Assembly (NCBI GenBank): GCA_032871835.1
Contig: CM065297.1
Location: 43,711,098 to 43,775,097 of the forward strand
Reading direction: 5' to 3'
DNA length: 64,000 nucleotides
Source: Dipteronia dyeriana
Lineage: Eukaryota; Streptophyta; Magnoliopsida; Sapindales; Sapindaceae
Shown here: piece by piece, positions 23,125-34,786 of the stretch
Layout of the letters: each line of letters starts with the position of its first letter
Position numbering within the stretch: the first letter of the stretch is position 1
The notes under the pieces: model-generated
Told to the model about the DNA's origin: nothing
What the model saw: only the letters and a program-made list of their open reading frames with translations
Databases searched by the model: none
Program-made: the position numbers and the translations under genes

Positions 23125-23569
23125 GCAAATTCCATGTCAAAACACCTATACTTTTACTACAAATATAAAACTGAAGATAGGTCACAAAATCACTCCCTCA
23201 CATTACAATGAGTAAGATTCCTATAACTAATCTTCATCAACTCTTGAACTTCATCTTGATCTTCTCTTAAAGCAACCTACAATTCATCTCAAAGCACAAT
23301 GCATATACAAGAGAAAAACAACAAATGGCAACATATAATATGGATAAGAATATACTATTAAGTTCACAAATACATGTATTTCCCCCTCAATACATGCGAA
23401 AATACAAGAATTCTTAACCAAATCTTAAGACTAATTATTACATGCCATTGAAAGTTCAAAAGTTCACAAAAACAACATACAAAAAAACTAAGTAACTAGC
23501 ATCTCTTTCTCCCCCTTTTTTACATGAAATGATGCCAAAAGGTAAGCAATATACCACAAGACTCAAATA
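23125..23569. other. S1 3' untranslated stretch
   Basis: No frame of note. It is homologous to 34320-34770 in S2 and holds two extra polypurine tracts on minus (23382-23390 and 23510-23521). Confidence 0.6.
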
Positions 23570-24629
23570 CTAGCTACTTGGTCTACCAAAGAAAGATGTG
23601 CGAGTAGTTGATCTAACATAATGCTTGAGAGGTGGTCTTGTATTTGAAGCAATACATTCCTCCAACTCTTTTATCCTAGCATATTGTTGAACAACTATAG
23701 CACTAAGTTCATCAACCTTCTCCTTCAATTGAATAGCCCAATCTAGAAGAATGTTTGTGCTAATCACATGACTAACAACTTGAGAACTACTAAATAGTCC
23801 AAAAGTATCACAAGTCTTACCCTTGTTCTTATATGACATGTATGACACACGTTTATCATAATACTTTTCCAAGGGTTGAACTATCACATCATCTTCTTTA
23901 CTCTTAACCCCACGAGCTAAACACATTGAAGTTATAAACCCTGGTAATGCAAGTTTTTTATCACCTCTAGTAGAGAAAGCTACACTATCAATATAAAGCA
24001 TGAGAAGATCCCTAAGGTTTATAGGTTGATTAGTCACCAAGGCATAAACTATCTTGATCTTGTCCTTATTCAACTCGGTTGAATTCAAAGATCCAATAAT
24101 GTTAGTGCAAATGAATAGATGCCAAAATTCACTAGCCTTAGTTAACTCATGTTGACTAATATATGCTCTACCTTTCCACTCAAAAGAAGCATTGTCACTA
24201 AGAGTTCTACCCATGATATTAAGATTCTAAATGACATCCATATCTCGAAAACTAGAATCTATATCATTAGATCGCCCAAGAAACTTGTTAATGTTTTCCG
24301 GGTTAACTCTAAACACAACACCCCTAATCTTCATCAAAGCATCCAATAAGGTGGCACTTTCTCTACTCAAGATAAAACTCTCTAACAAGAGTATCATTCA
24401 CAATTTCTAACATGCTCACCCAAGATTCCCAATTTCTATCCTTAATGCACTTAAGAATATAAGAATCTTTACACTTACCTAAGTAAATGTCTCTCTCTTT
24501 AAATATCTTCTTAGTTCCAAAGATCCCTAAATATTTTGACCTTGAAGCTTTGGATCCTTTTGAGGTAGACTTGTCTTTCACAACGGGATTCAATTGATTT
24601 CCACTTCTGGTAACCTTAGTTCTTCCCAT
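23570..24629 (-). pseudogene. Second ORF of S1, resembles putative plant transposon protein
   Basis: Two minus-strand frames make one protein of about 350 residues. The first part (24629-24363) has a basic Ser/Lys-rich N-terminus, MGRTKVTRSGNQ, then KDRNWESWVSMLE. A one-base frame change near 24370 and a stop at about 24230 precede the second part (24214-23570). That part reads FEWKGRAYISQHELTKASEFW, then KIVYALVTNQPINLRDLL and LALPGFITSMCLARGV, and ends in a coiled coil (LKEKVDELSAIVVQQYARIKELEECI). The middle resembles the plant-specific 'putative plant transposon protein' domain: an LLYAL-like core, then LPGLIT and CxxxGV. I recognise this from memory and could not search. It lies on the same strand as gag, between gag and the 3' LTR, where autonomous Sireviruses have pol and an env-like ORF. 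Its role is unknown. Confidence 0.6.
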
Positions 24630-26024
24630 TTGTTCTTGTGTTATAAGATGTTATATACATACAATAAAAGTGAGTGAAAGACAAAAATAGAGCATATTAA
24701 ATATATAAAAACAAAGACATATGACTTAAGAATGAATCATCATGCAAGACAAAGATAGTGAGTAATATCTTACAAGTATCATTAAGTCAAAATATGCCAA
24801 CATGTAACAAAATGAAGCTTGTGAACATATCATAAAAGAGAACAATGTCTAGCATACAATGCTCCCCCTTGATAAATGCTAAAACTAAAATCAATGATAG
24901 CATAAAGTTCACAAAGATGTTCACACAATCACACATTCAAGCAATTTGAAGAGATATCAAAAAATAAGCTTCATATGCTAGAAGAGATACACAAATATTT
25001 TTCAAGTTCTCTCATAATTCTTCAACAATTGATAAAATATCATCATACTCATAAACAAAGTGTGTGTGAGAGTGATATGCTTCAAATATATATCCAGAAG
25101 TAGTTTGATAATCAACATGCAAAAAATTTCCAACAACTATTCATCTTAAGCTTTTTCCATAAAAAGTCAAACCGATTATCATCCGGATTTTTTGCTTTTA
25201 AGAGAATAGATTTCAACATATGAGTGTGTGTGTGCATGTGGCTCGTCATCCCATTTTTGTCTTTCAACCCAAGCTTATTTGATTTTCAACTATACTCTTT
25301 TTTAAGTCTTCCTTCTTTTCTTTTTAGGCTTTGAATCAAAGAATTTTTGTTTATGATTCCATTTCAACACTTCTTTGATTTTTCATTTTTTTTAAACATA
25401 AACAAAATTCACTTCATGACAGCTTTGACTCATCACAATGGTGTAGCTCTTTCCAACATTTGGTAGCTTTCACAACACAGGTGTGTAGCCCTTTCCATGA
25501 AGGTGCTCGTTGAGTTCGATGTATTAGCTGAAGCAAAATGGATACTAACCATAGGTCATTTTAAATGTACTTAAGCACAAAAACTTCAAAATGTATCCAA
25601 TGTTTACATATTAGTAAACTCAACCTACTAGCAAAACATATAAGAGAAGCAAGGTGCAATTTTAGAAAACCAAGATTTTATAGCTCATAAGCACATGATC
25701 TAAGAGCAATAAGTAGAGACTTATTCAAGATCATTACTTCTCTAATGAGTAGCTTTCAAATAATATGAAGCTCATATTTTCAAAAGTAATGCCACTCAAT
25801 ATACTATACACAAACAATCATCAAAGTTAAGATCAATGTGAACAATATCACTATTAGATCCTAAAATACCAAATGTCAATGAGAACTTTATGTAAGCTAT
25901 ACAAAATTCTCTAATATGACATGCTAAGAGATGTATATCAAAAATTGAGTCAAAAGATGAATATCTAAGAGAACATGCATTGGAGTATAGAGATACCTTT
26001 TTTGCACATTATATTTACCAAATA
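24630..26024. other. S1 internal non-coding region
   Basis: No convincing gene. It is collinear with 32170-33560 in S2, read in reverse. Both carry the GGTGTAGC(T/C)CTTTCC motif twice around a CATCACAATGGTGTAGC core (25430-25510 here, 32760-32850 in S2), and a polypurine tract (24862 here, 33396 in S2). The sharing shows the element family's non-coding interior is itself conserved. Confidence 0.65.
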
Positions 26025-28132
26025 TCATACTTCTGCCCTTTTTATGAGCACTCTTGCCTTGAATGTCCTCATGACACCAAGTTGACGATGTTTCACAACA
26101 AGAGTATAAAAAGAATAATATCTCAACTCAATCAACACATATATCAAAAGAACTTCTCTAAAGTTAATCAACAAATTTTGACCAACATAACAAATATGAT
26201 GTGAGATAACCAAGTTCATATCAATACATGGAGTATTCAAAGCTAGCAAGCAATAATTCTGAACACAATTGATATACTGCCTCAAAACTATCTCACATGT
26301 GCTTCTTATATTAGTGATAAGAGCACTCACCCTTGAACCACTTGTTCTTGGGTGTACCTACACAAACATTTCCAATATCATCCTTGACAACAATGTTAAA
26401 TCTAGAGTAAAGTCCTTCAATGACTTGATTAACAAGAATATCATTAGTATTCTTTCTCATCCAAAACTTTTTTTCCATGCTTAGCAAAATTATCATGTTT
26501 TTCAACTTTCAAATCCTTAGCATGTTCAAGTTGAAGTTTAATCTCCTTATCTTTAGATTCATTTCCTAATTTGCATTTTTCAATATATTTATAACACCAA
26601 GGCTTAATGTGACCTATTGTGTTGCAATAATGGCAAATTGGAATAAAAGATGAGATTGTACCTTTTGGAGTTGAACTAGCTTTACTAGGAGTTTGAAAAG
26701 ATACCTTGTTCGCCAACTTCTTCTTGGCTTTTGATCTTCTCTTCTTGTGTGGTTTCTTATCAATCATGACTTCATCCAAGTGAGTAGGAAGTGGTGCTTC
26801 CAAGGGCTCCTCTTCAACTACCAAGTCGTTTTCATCACTATATGAGTTAACAAGATTCCTAACACTAGACACACTTACCGAATCATTCACTAAGTCTTTG
26901 ATGGCCTCCTTAGCTGTGTCTATCTTTTCCATTAATTCTTGTTATCTCTTCTTCAAAGAAGATATCACATTATCCTTCTCAAGGTTTATCTTTTCAAGTT
27001 TTCTAAACTTCTTAATAATATCACCTTTCTCACCAAGAAGTCTATGAGTGACAATCACAAACTCATCTAGTTGTTTCTTAATCAAATCATCCTTCTAACC
27101 TACCTCTCTTAGAGCATTATCTCTAGCTTCTTCTAGCTTTTCTATCTTGTCCAACAACTCAAGATTAGTAGGAATGGAACTAGAGCTTCCATAATGATTT
27201 GCATCAAAGTTCTTATTCAAAGATGTTGTACCATCAACATCTAGTGGAGAATGAGAAGCAGTTAGAGCTACAAAGTTGCTCACCAACTCTTAATCACTTG
27301 AAGAATCACTACTAGAGCTCTCATTATCACTAGAATTATCATCACTCCAAGTAGCCGCCAACACTTTGCCTTTCTGGTCTTTCTTAGACGCTTCTTGGTG
27401 CACTCACTAGCAAAGTGACCGAAACCATGACAATTATAGCATTGAACATCTTTCTTGTTCTTGGCTTGACTATTCTTCTCATTCCTTGGAGATGATATTT
27501 TCTTAACTCCCATTTCCTTAGACGACTTGCCTCTAGGCTTGACATTCTTCTTTAGAAACATCTTGAACTTTCTAACCAAAAGAGCCATCTCTTCATTTTC
27601 ATCATCACTCTCCTAAACAGCATTGAAAGCGATTCCCTTACTCTTAATCCTTGGCTTCAAGCACATCTTATAATTTTGGAGAGACCCAAGCAACTCATCA
27701 ATGTTCAGGCTATCCACATCCTTGCTTTCCTCAATGACTGTCACCTTTGATTTGAATCTCTTAGTAAGAGACCTAAGGATTTTTCCAATTTAAACGCTCT
27801 TTTGAGATAGGTACTCTAAGTGCTTGACATTGGTTAGCAATGTTAAGAAGCCAGAATTCGAAGTCTTCAAACTTTTCTTTATCACCCATACTTAAACCTT
27901 CAAATTATGATGCCAACATTTGAAGCCTTGATTTCTTCACCTCTAAGGTTCCTTCATTAGTAACTTGGAGAGTATCCCAAGCTTCCTTTACGGATTCAAA
28001 ATTTTGAATGTAGGAGAATTGATACCCATCAACTCCTCCAAATATGGCATTCATAGCACTATGGTGCCATTTAGCAACCTCAAACTCATTCGTTGTCCAT
28101 TCACTCCTTGGCTCGAGTATCATGGTTCCATC
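26025..28132 (-). pseudogene. Gag of S1, main part, Sirevirus type
   Basis: On minus it starts at the S2 insertion point with DGTMILEPRSEW (28132), then a UBN2-like Gag core (FEVAKWHHSAMNAIFGGV, ESVKEAWDTLQV). A frame change near 27900 leads to DFEFWLLNIANQC. The first knuckle CYNCHGFGHFASEC is at about 27410-27455 in frame 27280-27588. A Ser/Glu-rich and coiled-coil stretch follows (27286-26700), then a second knuckle CHYCNTIGHIKPWCYKY at about 26585-26640. The tail (26505-26025) ends with NKWFKGECSY. Two knuckles separated by a coiled coil are typical of Sirevirus Gag. At least five stops or shifts occur. No DSG protease motif follows. The N-terminus lies on the other side of S2. Confidence 0.78.
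28128..28132. repeat. Left target-site duplication of S2 (CCATC)
   Basis: CCATC at 28128-28132 and again at 37634-37638. Bringing the two copies together restores a continuous gag frame of S1 (QEDG into DGTMIL), which confirms that S2 inserted there. Confidence 0.88.
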
Positions 28133-28883
28133 TTTTAGGTCTGTGAGTTTTGTTGGCATTATTCTATTTCAAAACAACATTTCTTTTGTATTGTTTAGTT
28201 GTCAAGGATTCATGATGATTCAAGCATCAGAGAAGAAATGACAACTATTCAAGCAAGTTCAAGTCTTCAAAGGGAAAAATACTTCATGATTCTATAAAGG
28301 TATATTAAGACCTTCCTTTTCTCTTTCAAGGCTTAGGCACACACACATATATCATACATTTATGTCCCTGCATCGTTGTGCACCATTAGAGGCACATACA
28401 TACAATTCATTCATATGTTTCCCTGCATCGCTGTGCACCATGTACAACACATTCACACACTTGGAGATGAATGCTCATGCATTGGTTTGGAAATAACATG
28501 TTTTGGAATATGCATGATTGGAAACTATCTCTATGTAGTTTGCATTCTAGTGTGAATTATGTTTGTGTGTGTATATATTTGTATAACATGGATATTGAAC
28601 TTAGATTTAGTCTTAAATCATTCTTTATTTAGTTCCGGTCATTTCGGTTACTCATACTATTGATTTCAAGTTCAAAGTCAAAAGATACTACACTTTCAAC
28701 TCATGTTTCATACATTGTCTTCGTCTTCGTATATCGAGTCGAATTATTACATTCTGGGTTGAGTATCTTATATTTACAAGTCCGTGTGAGAGTTATGATT
28801 CATAATCCGTAAACTAATTCGAATTTCGAGTTCAGAGGCCGGAGAACGGTCGAAGAACGTGAGGGAAGCTCGAGGGGAATGCA

Positions 28884-28982
28884 CCATGGCCAAAGGCCAT
28901 GGAGGTGTGCATGCTCGAGATGGCGCGTGGCCATCTCGGCAGCACAACCTTGCTGCCCCGAGTTTCCCACGCGCTATCTCGG
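28884..28982. repeat. Cluster of GC-rich hairpins upstream of S2 TATA
   Basis: CCATGGCC-AAA-GGCCATGG (28884-28902), then CGAGATGGC-GCGTG-GCCATCTCG (28916-28938, 9-bp perfect arms), then GGCAGCA...TGCTGCC. A distal arm CCACGCGCTATCTCG (28967-28981) can pair with the start of the second hairpin. The block is in the last 160 bases before the TATA box. The 3' LTR has the same block at 35540-35645 with a few mismatches. Confidence 0.82.
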
Positions 28983-29040
28983 GGGAGCACTTCCAAAGGA
29001 GGGCAAATTGGTCTTTTAGCTCCTTTCTTTCCCTCTCCTT

Positions 29041-29047
29041 TATAAAC
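29041..29047 (+). promoter_or_regulatory. TATA box of S2 5' LTR
   Basis: CCTTTATAAACACC after a CT-rich run. The copy in the 3' LTR is at 35701-35707. It is the likely start of element transcription. Confidence 0.65.
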
Positions 29048-30089
29048 ACCGTCCCTCTCACATTTCATTCTAAGGAAGAAGAAAATGTAGTGTAGAAAAA
29101 TTTTCAGATTTTTTCTCTCAACTTTGAATCACCATATCTCTCTCATCCTCTTATCGGATTTGAGTGATTCAAGTCGGAGAAGTTTCGTATTGAAGTCCTC
29201 TATCATTTCCAAGTAACCTTGAAGTCATTTGTTCAAGTTTTCTGGTGGATCGCACCATTTTCGTGACTGCACTCGAAATTGTCAAGGTAGTTGTTTATCT
29301 TTTGATTGCTTGATTCTATTGTTCAATTACCTTGGGTCTTCTTCCTATTGTTGTGTATTTGACTTGAAAAAATGTTGATGAGAGATAGATCTTCATTTAA
29401 AGGCTAGATTGAGTTTCATTTGAAATCTCACATGTTAAGTTAGGTTTTGATTTTACCTATGTTTTCACATGTTTGGGATTGTATTGTGCTAGTTTTGAAT
29501 CTAAGACTATTTGTGCTTTGATTGACTTTATTTTCATGATTAATAGTATTATCAAGTGCTAAGAACTCATTTGTTTAATAGATCTAGGATTAGCACATTT
29601 GATTTTATATTTAGAGTCTATTAGAGTTTAATTGACTATTTTTGTGAATATATGCTCTAAATGATTGCTAAAGATTTGATTGATCATATCTTGTGTTTCT
29701 AGCATTTTTGTGTTTGTACTAAAGTCTAGAATATGTACTTCATGAACATGTTTATTTCAAGTTTTAGCAACATGAATAAAATCTAGGTTTAAAGTGTGTG
29801 TTTGGAAATTTGGCATGCTCTAGCTTTTTGTTCATGTATAAGATATAGACAATCTTGTTTTGTGAACTTTATTGTCTATGTATAGATCTTCATGGAGTGT
29901 ACCTAATCCATACATTTCATATGCTCATGTATTATCTTGTGTGGTGTCACTTTTGGATTATAAACAAGAAAAATATACTTTGTGTGCTCATTGATTAATT
30001 CTAGTTTCCATAGAATTTGTTGATCATCTTATTCTATGTTGCGTGCTTGTTTGCGTTTGCATTCATGATCACATAGATGCCTTGTGAGA

Positions 30090-30400
30090 AGGAAGTCTTG
30101 ACAATAGGTGTGAAACCTATGGTGTTGAGCAAGAAGTCCTGGTACGAGGTGTGAAGCCTCGGATTGTCGAGCAAGAAAGTCTTGTCTAGATGCGTGAGGG
30201 CTTAGATAGTCTAGCAAGAATTCTTGCCTAGGGTCGTGAAGATCCGGATAGGTGAGCAAGGAAGTCTTGACTAGAGTCGCGAAGACTCGGATAGTTGAGC
30301 AAGAAGTCTTGCCTTGGGTTGTGAGGATCCGGATAAGGTGAGCAAGGAAGTCTTGACAAGAGGTGTAAAGCCTCGGATTGTTGAGCATAGGGTGACAACT
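30090..30400. repeat. Imperfect tandem array in S2 5' LTR
   Basis: Units around GAGCAAG(G)AAGTCTTG with spacers such as CGTGAAGATCCGGATAG or GTGAAGCCTCGGATTGT. It is the reverse-complement counterpart of the S1 array, since S2 lies on the other strand. Minus-strand frame 30029-30442 is a by-product. Confidence 0.8.
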
Positions 30401-30979
30401 TCTAGAGTAGGATAGGAGGGTAGTTTCTAGGTGAGGGGTCACTTGAGAGATTGTACTTGTCTTATCTACTAGTGGATTTTGTTTGCCGGTGGCTGCTAGC
30501 CCGTGGATGTATACTCTTCGGAGGTTTACCAGGTTATATCTTGTGTCAACTTTTCTCTATCCCTATCTCTCTTATATTGCTAATTGTTATTTGAATAATG
30601 TGGATAGAACTTTATATGTAAGTTGACTTCCTTATACAATATTGTTTGTGTATGTTAGATAACTTTGTATCTTGTGATATTTCATTCAAGTTGTAAAGTA
30701 TCACATTGTAATACTCTAAGTACAACTTATGGAATGTTATCTACATTGAATATATTTGTTCATAAGATACATTGATTCTTGTTGTATGTTTTGTAGACTA
30801 AGAGTGGAGATTTAAGCATACATGAATATAATGTTTTCTCATAACAATCATGTTTAATGTTAATTTGTTTGCTTATCAAAGGTTTTGTCACTAGTCTCGA
30901 AAGATTTGTCATAAGTGAGAGACAACATATTCACCCCCCTCTAGGTTGTTTAGTATAACCTTGTACACATTCTTTCAGT

Positions 30980-30994
30980 TGGTATCAGAGCGGG
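30980..30994 (+). promoter_or_regulatory. Primer binding site of S2
   Basis: TGGTATCAGAGCGGG two bases after the LTR CA end. A perfect initiator-Met type site. Confidence 0.9.
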
Positions 30995-31046
30995 TCACTT
31001 AAAGTAGTTAGTGTGATTCGGGATCTACAAGGTTATTTACTAATCA

Positions 31047-31700
31047 TGGATATCAACCTCTAGTCTACAATTGTTTATTTTTGGTTGTCCTCCTTCGTTG
31101 GTTGTGAAAATGGTTCTTCTTGTTTTATATTTCATTTGTCTACTAACAATTTTGTTGATAAGCTTGAAAAGAAAGTTAGTGACAAAAGCAAAGATGAAGA
31201 AGCTTTTTCTGGAGGATGATCAATCTAGACATGATTACTTGTCTTTGCAACTCAATGAGGAGAATTGCATGTCAAAGACCACCAACTTCTACTTGATGGC
31301 AAGAGTTTAAACTCTTGACAAGAAAAGAGATGAAGCGTTAAAGGAAGTTGAAGTGAAGAGTGAAGTGATCAAACGTCTGGAAAAGAAAATGGTTGAAGAG
31401 GCTCGTATGGTAGATAGATTAACATATGATTTTGCTAGTAATTTGCTTTTGTTTCTTGCAGGTAATGATCAAAGGCAAGGAAGAGGAATTGGCAATCATG
31501 AAGGCCAAAGAGTTTTGGTAATCTTCATGGAGATTCAAGTGACTTAAGCATTGTAGATGAGGAAGTGGAATCTCCTACAACTAAAAGGCAAGTCACTAAG
31601 GAACAAGAGGATTTCAAAGGCCATGTCTTCCAAGGTCAAATGCAAAATCAAGGAACTTAAGGAGTTTTCACCATCGGTACACTCTCACCTAAATAGTAAC
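31047..31700 (+). pseudogene. Gag-like coiled-coil ORF of S2
   Basis: An ATG at 31047 (MDINL) is followed at once by a stop. The frame then wanders through 31071-31310 and 31353-31547. The readable protein is DKLEKKVSDKSKDEEA, DYLSLQLNEENCMSKTTNF, ALKEVEVKSEVIKRLEKKM: charged, helical and close to S3 on minus at 13435-14060. No UBN2 core and no zinc knuckle are visible, so it is shorter than S1 gag. Likely a Sirevirus Gag C-terminal coiled coil that became the sole product; this is inference. Confidence 0.6.
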
Positions 31701-31794
31701 ATCTCAAAATTTATTCCGGTTTGCTAATTTTGCTATTTTGCCGTGAGTATATTAGATGATGCAAACTAGGGAATGTGATGCATGCTAATGAGAT

Positions 31795-32169
31795 GTGAAA
31801 ATCTTATATGAATGTTTCTTGCATGATAATTCTTTGAATCTTGTGTGTGATAATGATAATCGTGTGAAGAAAATAATTGAGAAGATTTGGGTGAAAATGA
31901 GTGATTCACATGATCATATGTATAGTCTTGATGATATCTTTGTTGATGGCAATAATTATGTGTTTTACATGAGTAATATATTTATAGAGAAGATAATTGA
32001 TGGTTTATCTTCTAGATATATTTTTTCCATGAGAAATGATCATGATTTTTGTGTGAAATTTCACCCAAGAACAAATGGTTCAAGGGTGAGTGCTTTTACC
32101 TCTAGTGTAAGTAGCACATGTGAGTTAGCTTTAAGGCTAAGTGTTAAGCGTGTTAAGAATTCTAGCTAG
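31795..32169 (+). CDS. Small ORF of S2, unknown function
   Basis: 124 codons without a stop, starting MKILYECFLHDN, acidic and rich in Asp and Asn. Its second half (IIDGLSSRYIF, FHPRTNGSRVSAF, STCELALRLSVK) parallels the end of S1 gag (VIEGLYSRFNIVV, TPKNKWFKGEC, and the SSTCEIVLRQ-like frame at 26330-26025). It is therefore the C-terminal end of the same gag region rather than a separate gene. Whether it is translated is unknown. No domain recognised. Confidence 0.45.
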   Translation: MKILYECFLHDNSLNLVCDNDNRVKKIIEKIWVKMSDSHDHMYSLDDIFVDGNNYVFYMSNIFIEKIIDGLSSRYIFSMRNDHDFCVKFHPRTNGSRVSAFTSSVSSTCELALRLSVKRVKNSS

Positions 32170-33595
32170 CTAGCTTGGAATACTCCACGTCTAGACACGA
32201 ACTTAGCTATCTCACTTAACTTTGTTATGATAGTCAAAATCCATTGATTAACTTTTGAGAAGTTACTTTTATGAAATCTATTCGGTGATTATCTTGTTAA
32301 GACTTTTGGAGAAATTCATTTCTATGCTTGCATTTCATCATATAGCATGTCATATTAGAGAACTAGTATAGCATTCATATGGTCCCTATTGACATTTGCT
32401 CTCTAAAGATCTTTTTGTGATGTGTTCACAAAGATCTTACTCATAATGCTTGAAATGCTTGCTTGAATGATGAGTGGCATACTTTTTGAAAATATGAGCT
32501 TCATATTCTTTGAAAGCTACTCATTAGAGAAGTAATGATCTTGAATAAGTCTTTACTTGTTGCTCTTAGATCATGTGCTTTTGAGTAATAAAAACATGAT
32601 TTTCAAAAATTGCACTTTGCTTCTATTATATGTTTAAGTTTGAGTAATTGAGTTTGAAAGCATGTAGATTATGGATGCATCTTGAAGTTCATTGTCTAGT
32701 ACATGATAGATGACCTATGGTTAGTATCCATATTGCTTCGGCAACTACATAGAACTCAACGAGCACCTTCATAGAAAGGGCTACACACTTTGGTTGTGAA
32801 GCCGCCCAATGTAGGAAAGGGCTACACCATTGTGATGAGTGAAAGCCATCATGAAGAATTTATGTTTATGTTTATGTATGCAAAATCAAAGAAGTGTTGA
32901 AAAAGAATCAATAAAAGAAAAATCTTTTATTCAAAGCCTAAAAAGAAATGGAGGAAGGCTTAAAATGGAGTATAGTTGAAAAATTGTGATTGTTCGGGTT
33001 GAAAAACAGAAATGGAATGACGAGCCACATGCACACACACACTCACATGTTGAAATCTATTCTCTTTAAAGCAAAAAAATATGGATGATAATCGGTTTGA
33101 CCTTGATTGGAAAAGCTTTAGATAAATAGGTGTTGAAATGGTTTGCATGTTGATATCATAATCACTCCTTTTATATATGCTTGAAGCAAAATTCACACAC
33201 ACACTTTTTGCTTATAGAGTATTTTGATATTCTAGAAATTTTTAGAAGAATTATGAGAGAGATTGAAAATCTTGGTGTATCTCTCATAGTTTGTGGAGCT
33301 TATTTTGTTGAATTTCTTTAAAATTTCTTGAATGTGTGATTGTGTTGATTTATTGTGAACATTATTCTATCTTGATCTTAGATAGAGCACTTATCAAGGG
33401 GGAACATAGTATGCTAGACTCTGTTCTCTTTTATGATATGTTCACATGTTTCAAGTTGATATTTATTGGCATATTCATTGGTTGATATAAAGAATCTTGT
33501 AGATTCTATTTCATATTTCTTGATTTCCATGATGATTCTTTGTATTACGGCCTTTGTATTTTTGATCACAAATAATGCATGAAACATTTTTGTAA
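32170..33595. other. S2 internal non-coding region, first part
   Basis: No gene. It shares order and sequence with the S1 interior 24630-26000 in reverse (two GGGCTACAC motifs at 32787-32840, a polypurine tract at 33396-33403). The minus-strand frame 32960-33202 has no support. Confidence 0.6.
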
Positions 33596-34040
33596 TAATT
33601 GTATGATTGTATTTGCAGTCAACTTATCCTTATTTGGGGTTGTCTAGTAGTTGAGATTGCAATCAATTCCCTCATTCTTGAAATTGAAATGAGAATAGTT
33701 GCATTGAATTCTTCTTTGTTTTGGAGTCGATAGTAATTGTAATTGTAATTAATTCTATTGATTTTAGTTATAGTGAATTCCTCTTTGTTTGGGGTCGATA
33801 GTAATTGTAGTTGTAATCAATCCAATTTGTTATAGCTGCAGAAAATTCCTCCTTGCATAGGGAGATAGTAATTGTAGTTTTAATCAATTTAATTGATTGT
33901 AATTGCAGAAAATTTCTCCTTACTCTGAATGATAGTAGTTGTGGTTGTAATCAAATCTTTTCTTGTTTGAGGTTGATATGATTGTCGTTGATACCAATTC
34001 CTTCATATTTGGGGTTAATATGATTGTTAATGCAAATTGT
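33596..34040. repeat. Degenerate 66-bp tandem repeat in S2 interior
   Basis: Five to six units around GATAGTAATTGTAGTTGTAAT with TTCCTCTTTGTTTGGGG-like segments between. It occupies the place where S1 has its second ORF. Not seen in S1. Confidence 0.65.
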
Positions 34041-34774
34041 TAAACTTGGTAGAAATGGCCTATATGCTTAAGAGTAAAATTTATGCATTTGTGATTCACT
34101 ATACCTTGATGAGTTTGTTGTGGTGTATAGAATTGAATAACCTTTGATAGGTTAACATGGAAAAGCAAACTAGAATCAAGGGAGAAGATATGGGAGCTAG
34201 ATGCTTGAAATAAATGGATTCTTCAAGTAAGGCATCCATCTCCGAACATTATGTGAGATCACCAATTGTTTCACCATTTGATCTCAAGATATCATTTTTT
34301 TCTTTGGCATAATTTTATGTCAAAAAAGGGGAGAAATATGATATTGTTTTAGCATATCTTGTTTGAATATTTCTCAAGTATTGAACTTCTTATGGCATGT
34401 AATATTGTGATTTCATTTGGTTAAGAATATCTTTGAGATAACATGTATTAAGGGGGAGATACATGATTCATTTTGGACATAAGAATATCTTTGAGATATC
34501 ATGTATTAAGGGGGAGATACATGATTTGTTTTGGATTTAAATGTTTAATTCTTGCCATAATTGTATATTGCCATAGGTGTCTTTCTCTTGGATATTCTTT
34601 GTGCTTTAAGTTTATTTTAGGTGGCTACAAGCGAAGATCAAGAAGAAGTTCAAGACTTGTTGAAGATTATTCTTAAAAAAATAACTCATTGAAATGTGAG
34701 GGTGTGATTTTGTGACCAATCTTCATTTTATGTGTTTTAGTATTTTGTATAGGTGTTTTGACATAAAATTTGCC
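34041..34774 (+). other. S2 3' untranslated stretch with repeated polypurine tracts
   Basis: A direct duplication of about 58 bases (34426-34483 and 34484-34540) carries AAGGGGGAGATACATG twice (34450 and 34508). Another tract AAAAAAGGGGAGAAAT is at 34323-34335. No gene. Multiple polypurine tracts before the 3' LTR are known in Sireviruses. The 67-codon frame 34473-34676 begins inside the duplication and is not supported. Confidence 0.7.
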
Positions 34775-34786
34775 AAAGGGGGAGAT
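34775..34786 (+). promoter_or_regulatory. Polypurine tract of S2
   Basis: AAAGGGGGAGAT immediately before TGTTAGG of the 3' LTR, matching S1. Confidence 0.88.

Larger units (their letters stand above)
28133..30977 (+). repeat. 5' LTR of S2
   Basis: 2845 bases against 2847 for the partner at 34787. The two are near-identical outside the promoter-proximal 28860-28980 block and the tandem array. In order: two 55-bp units (28345-28445), inverted-repeat block (28884-28982), TATA (29041), long R/U5, and tandem array (30090-30400). It ends ...CATTCTTTCA. Confidence 0.92.

Noticed and set aside
23570..24214. Envelope-like gene in S1
   Set aside because: No signal peptide or membrane segment is visible; the resemblance is to plant transposon proteins instead.
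30980..30994. Possible tRNA gene signal at TGGTATCAGAG sites
   Set aside because: These are retrotransposon primer sites next to LTR ends; no cloverleaf surrounds any of them.
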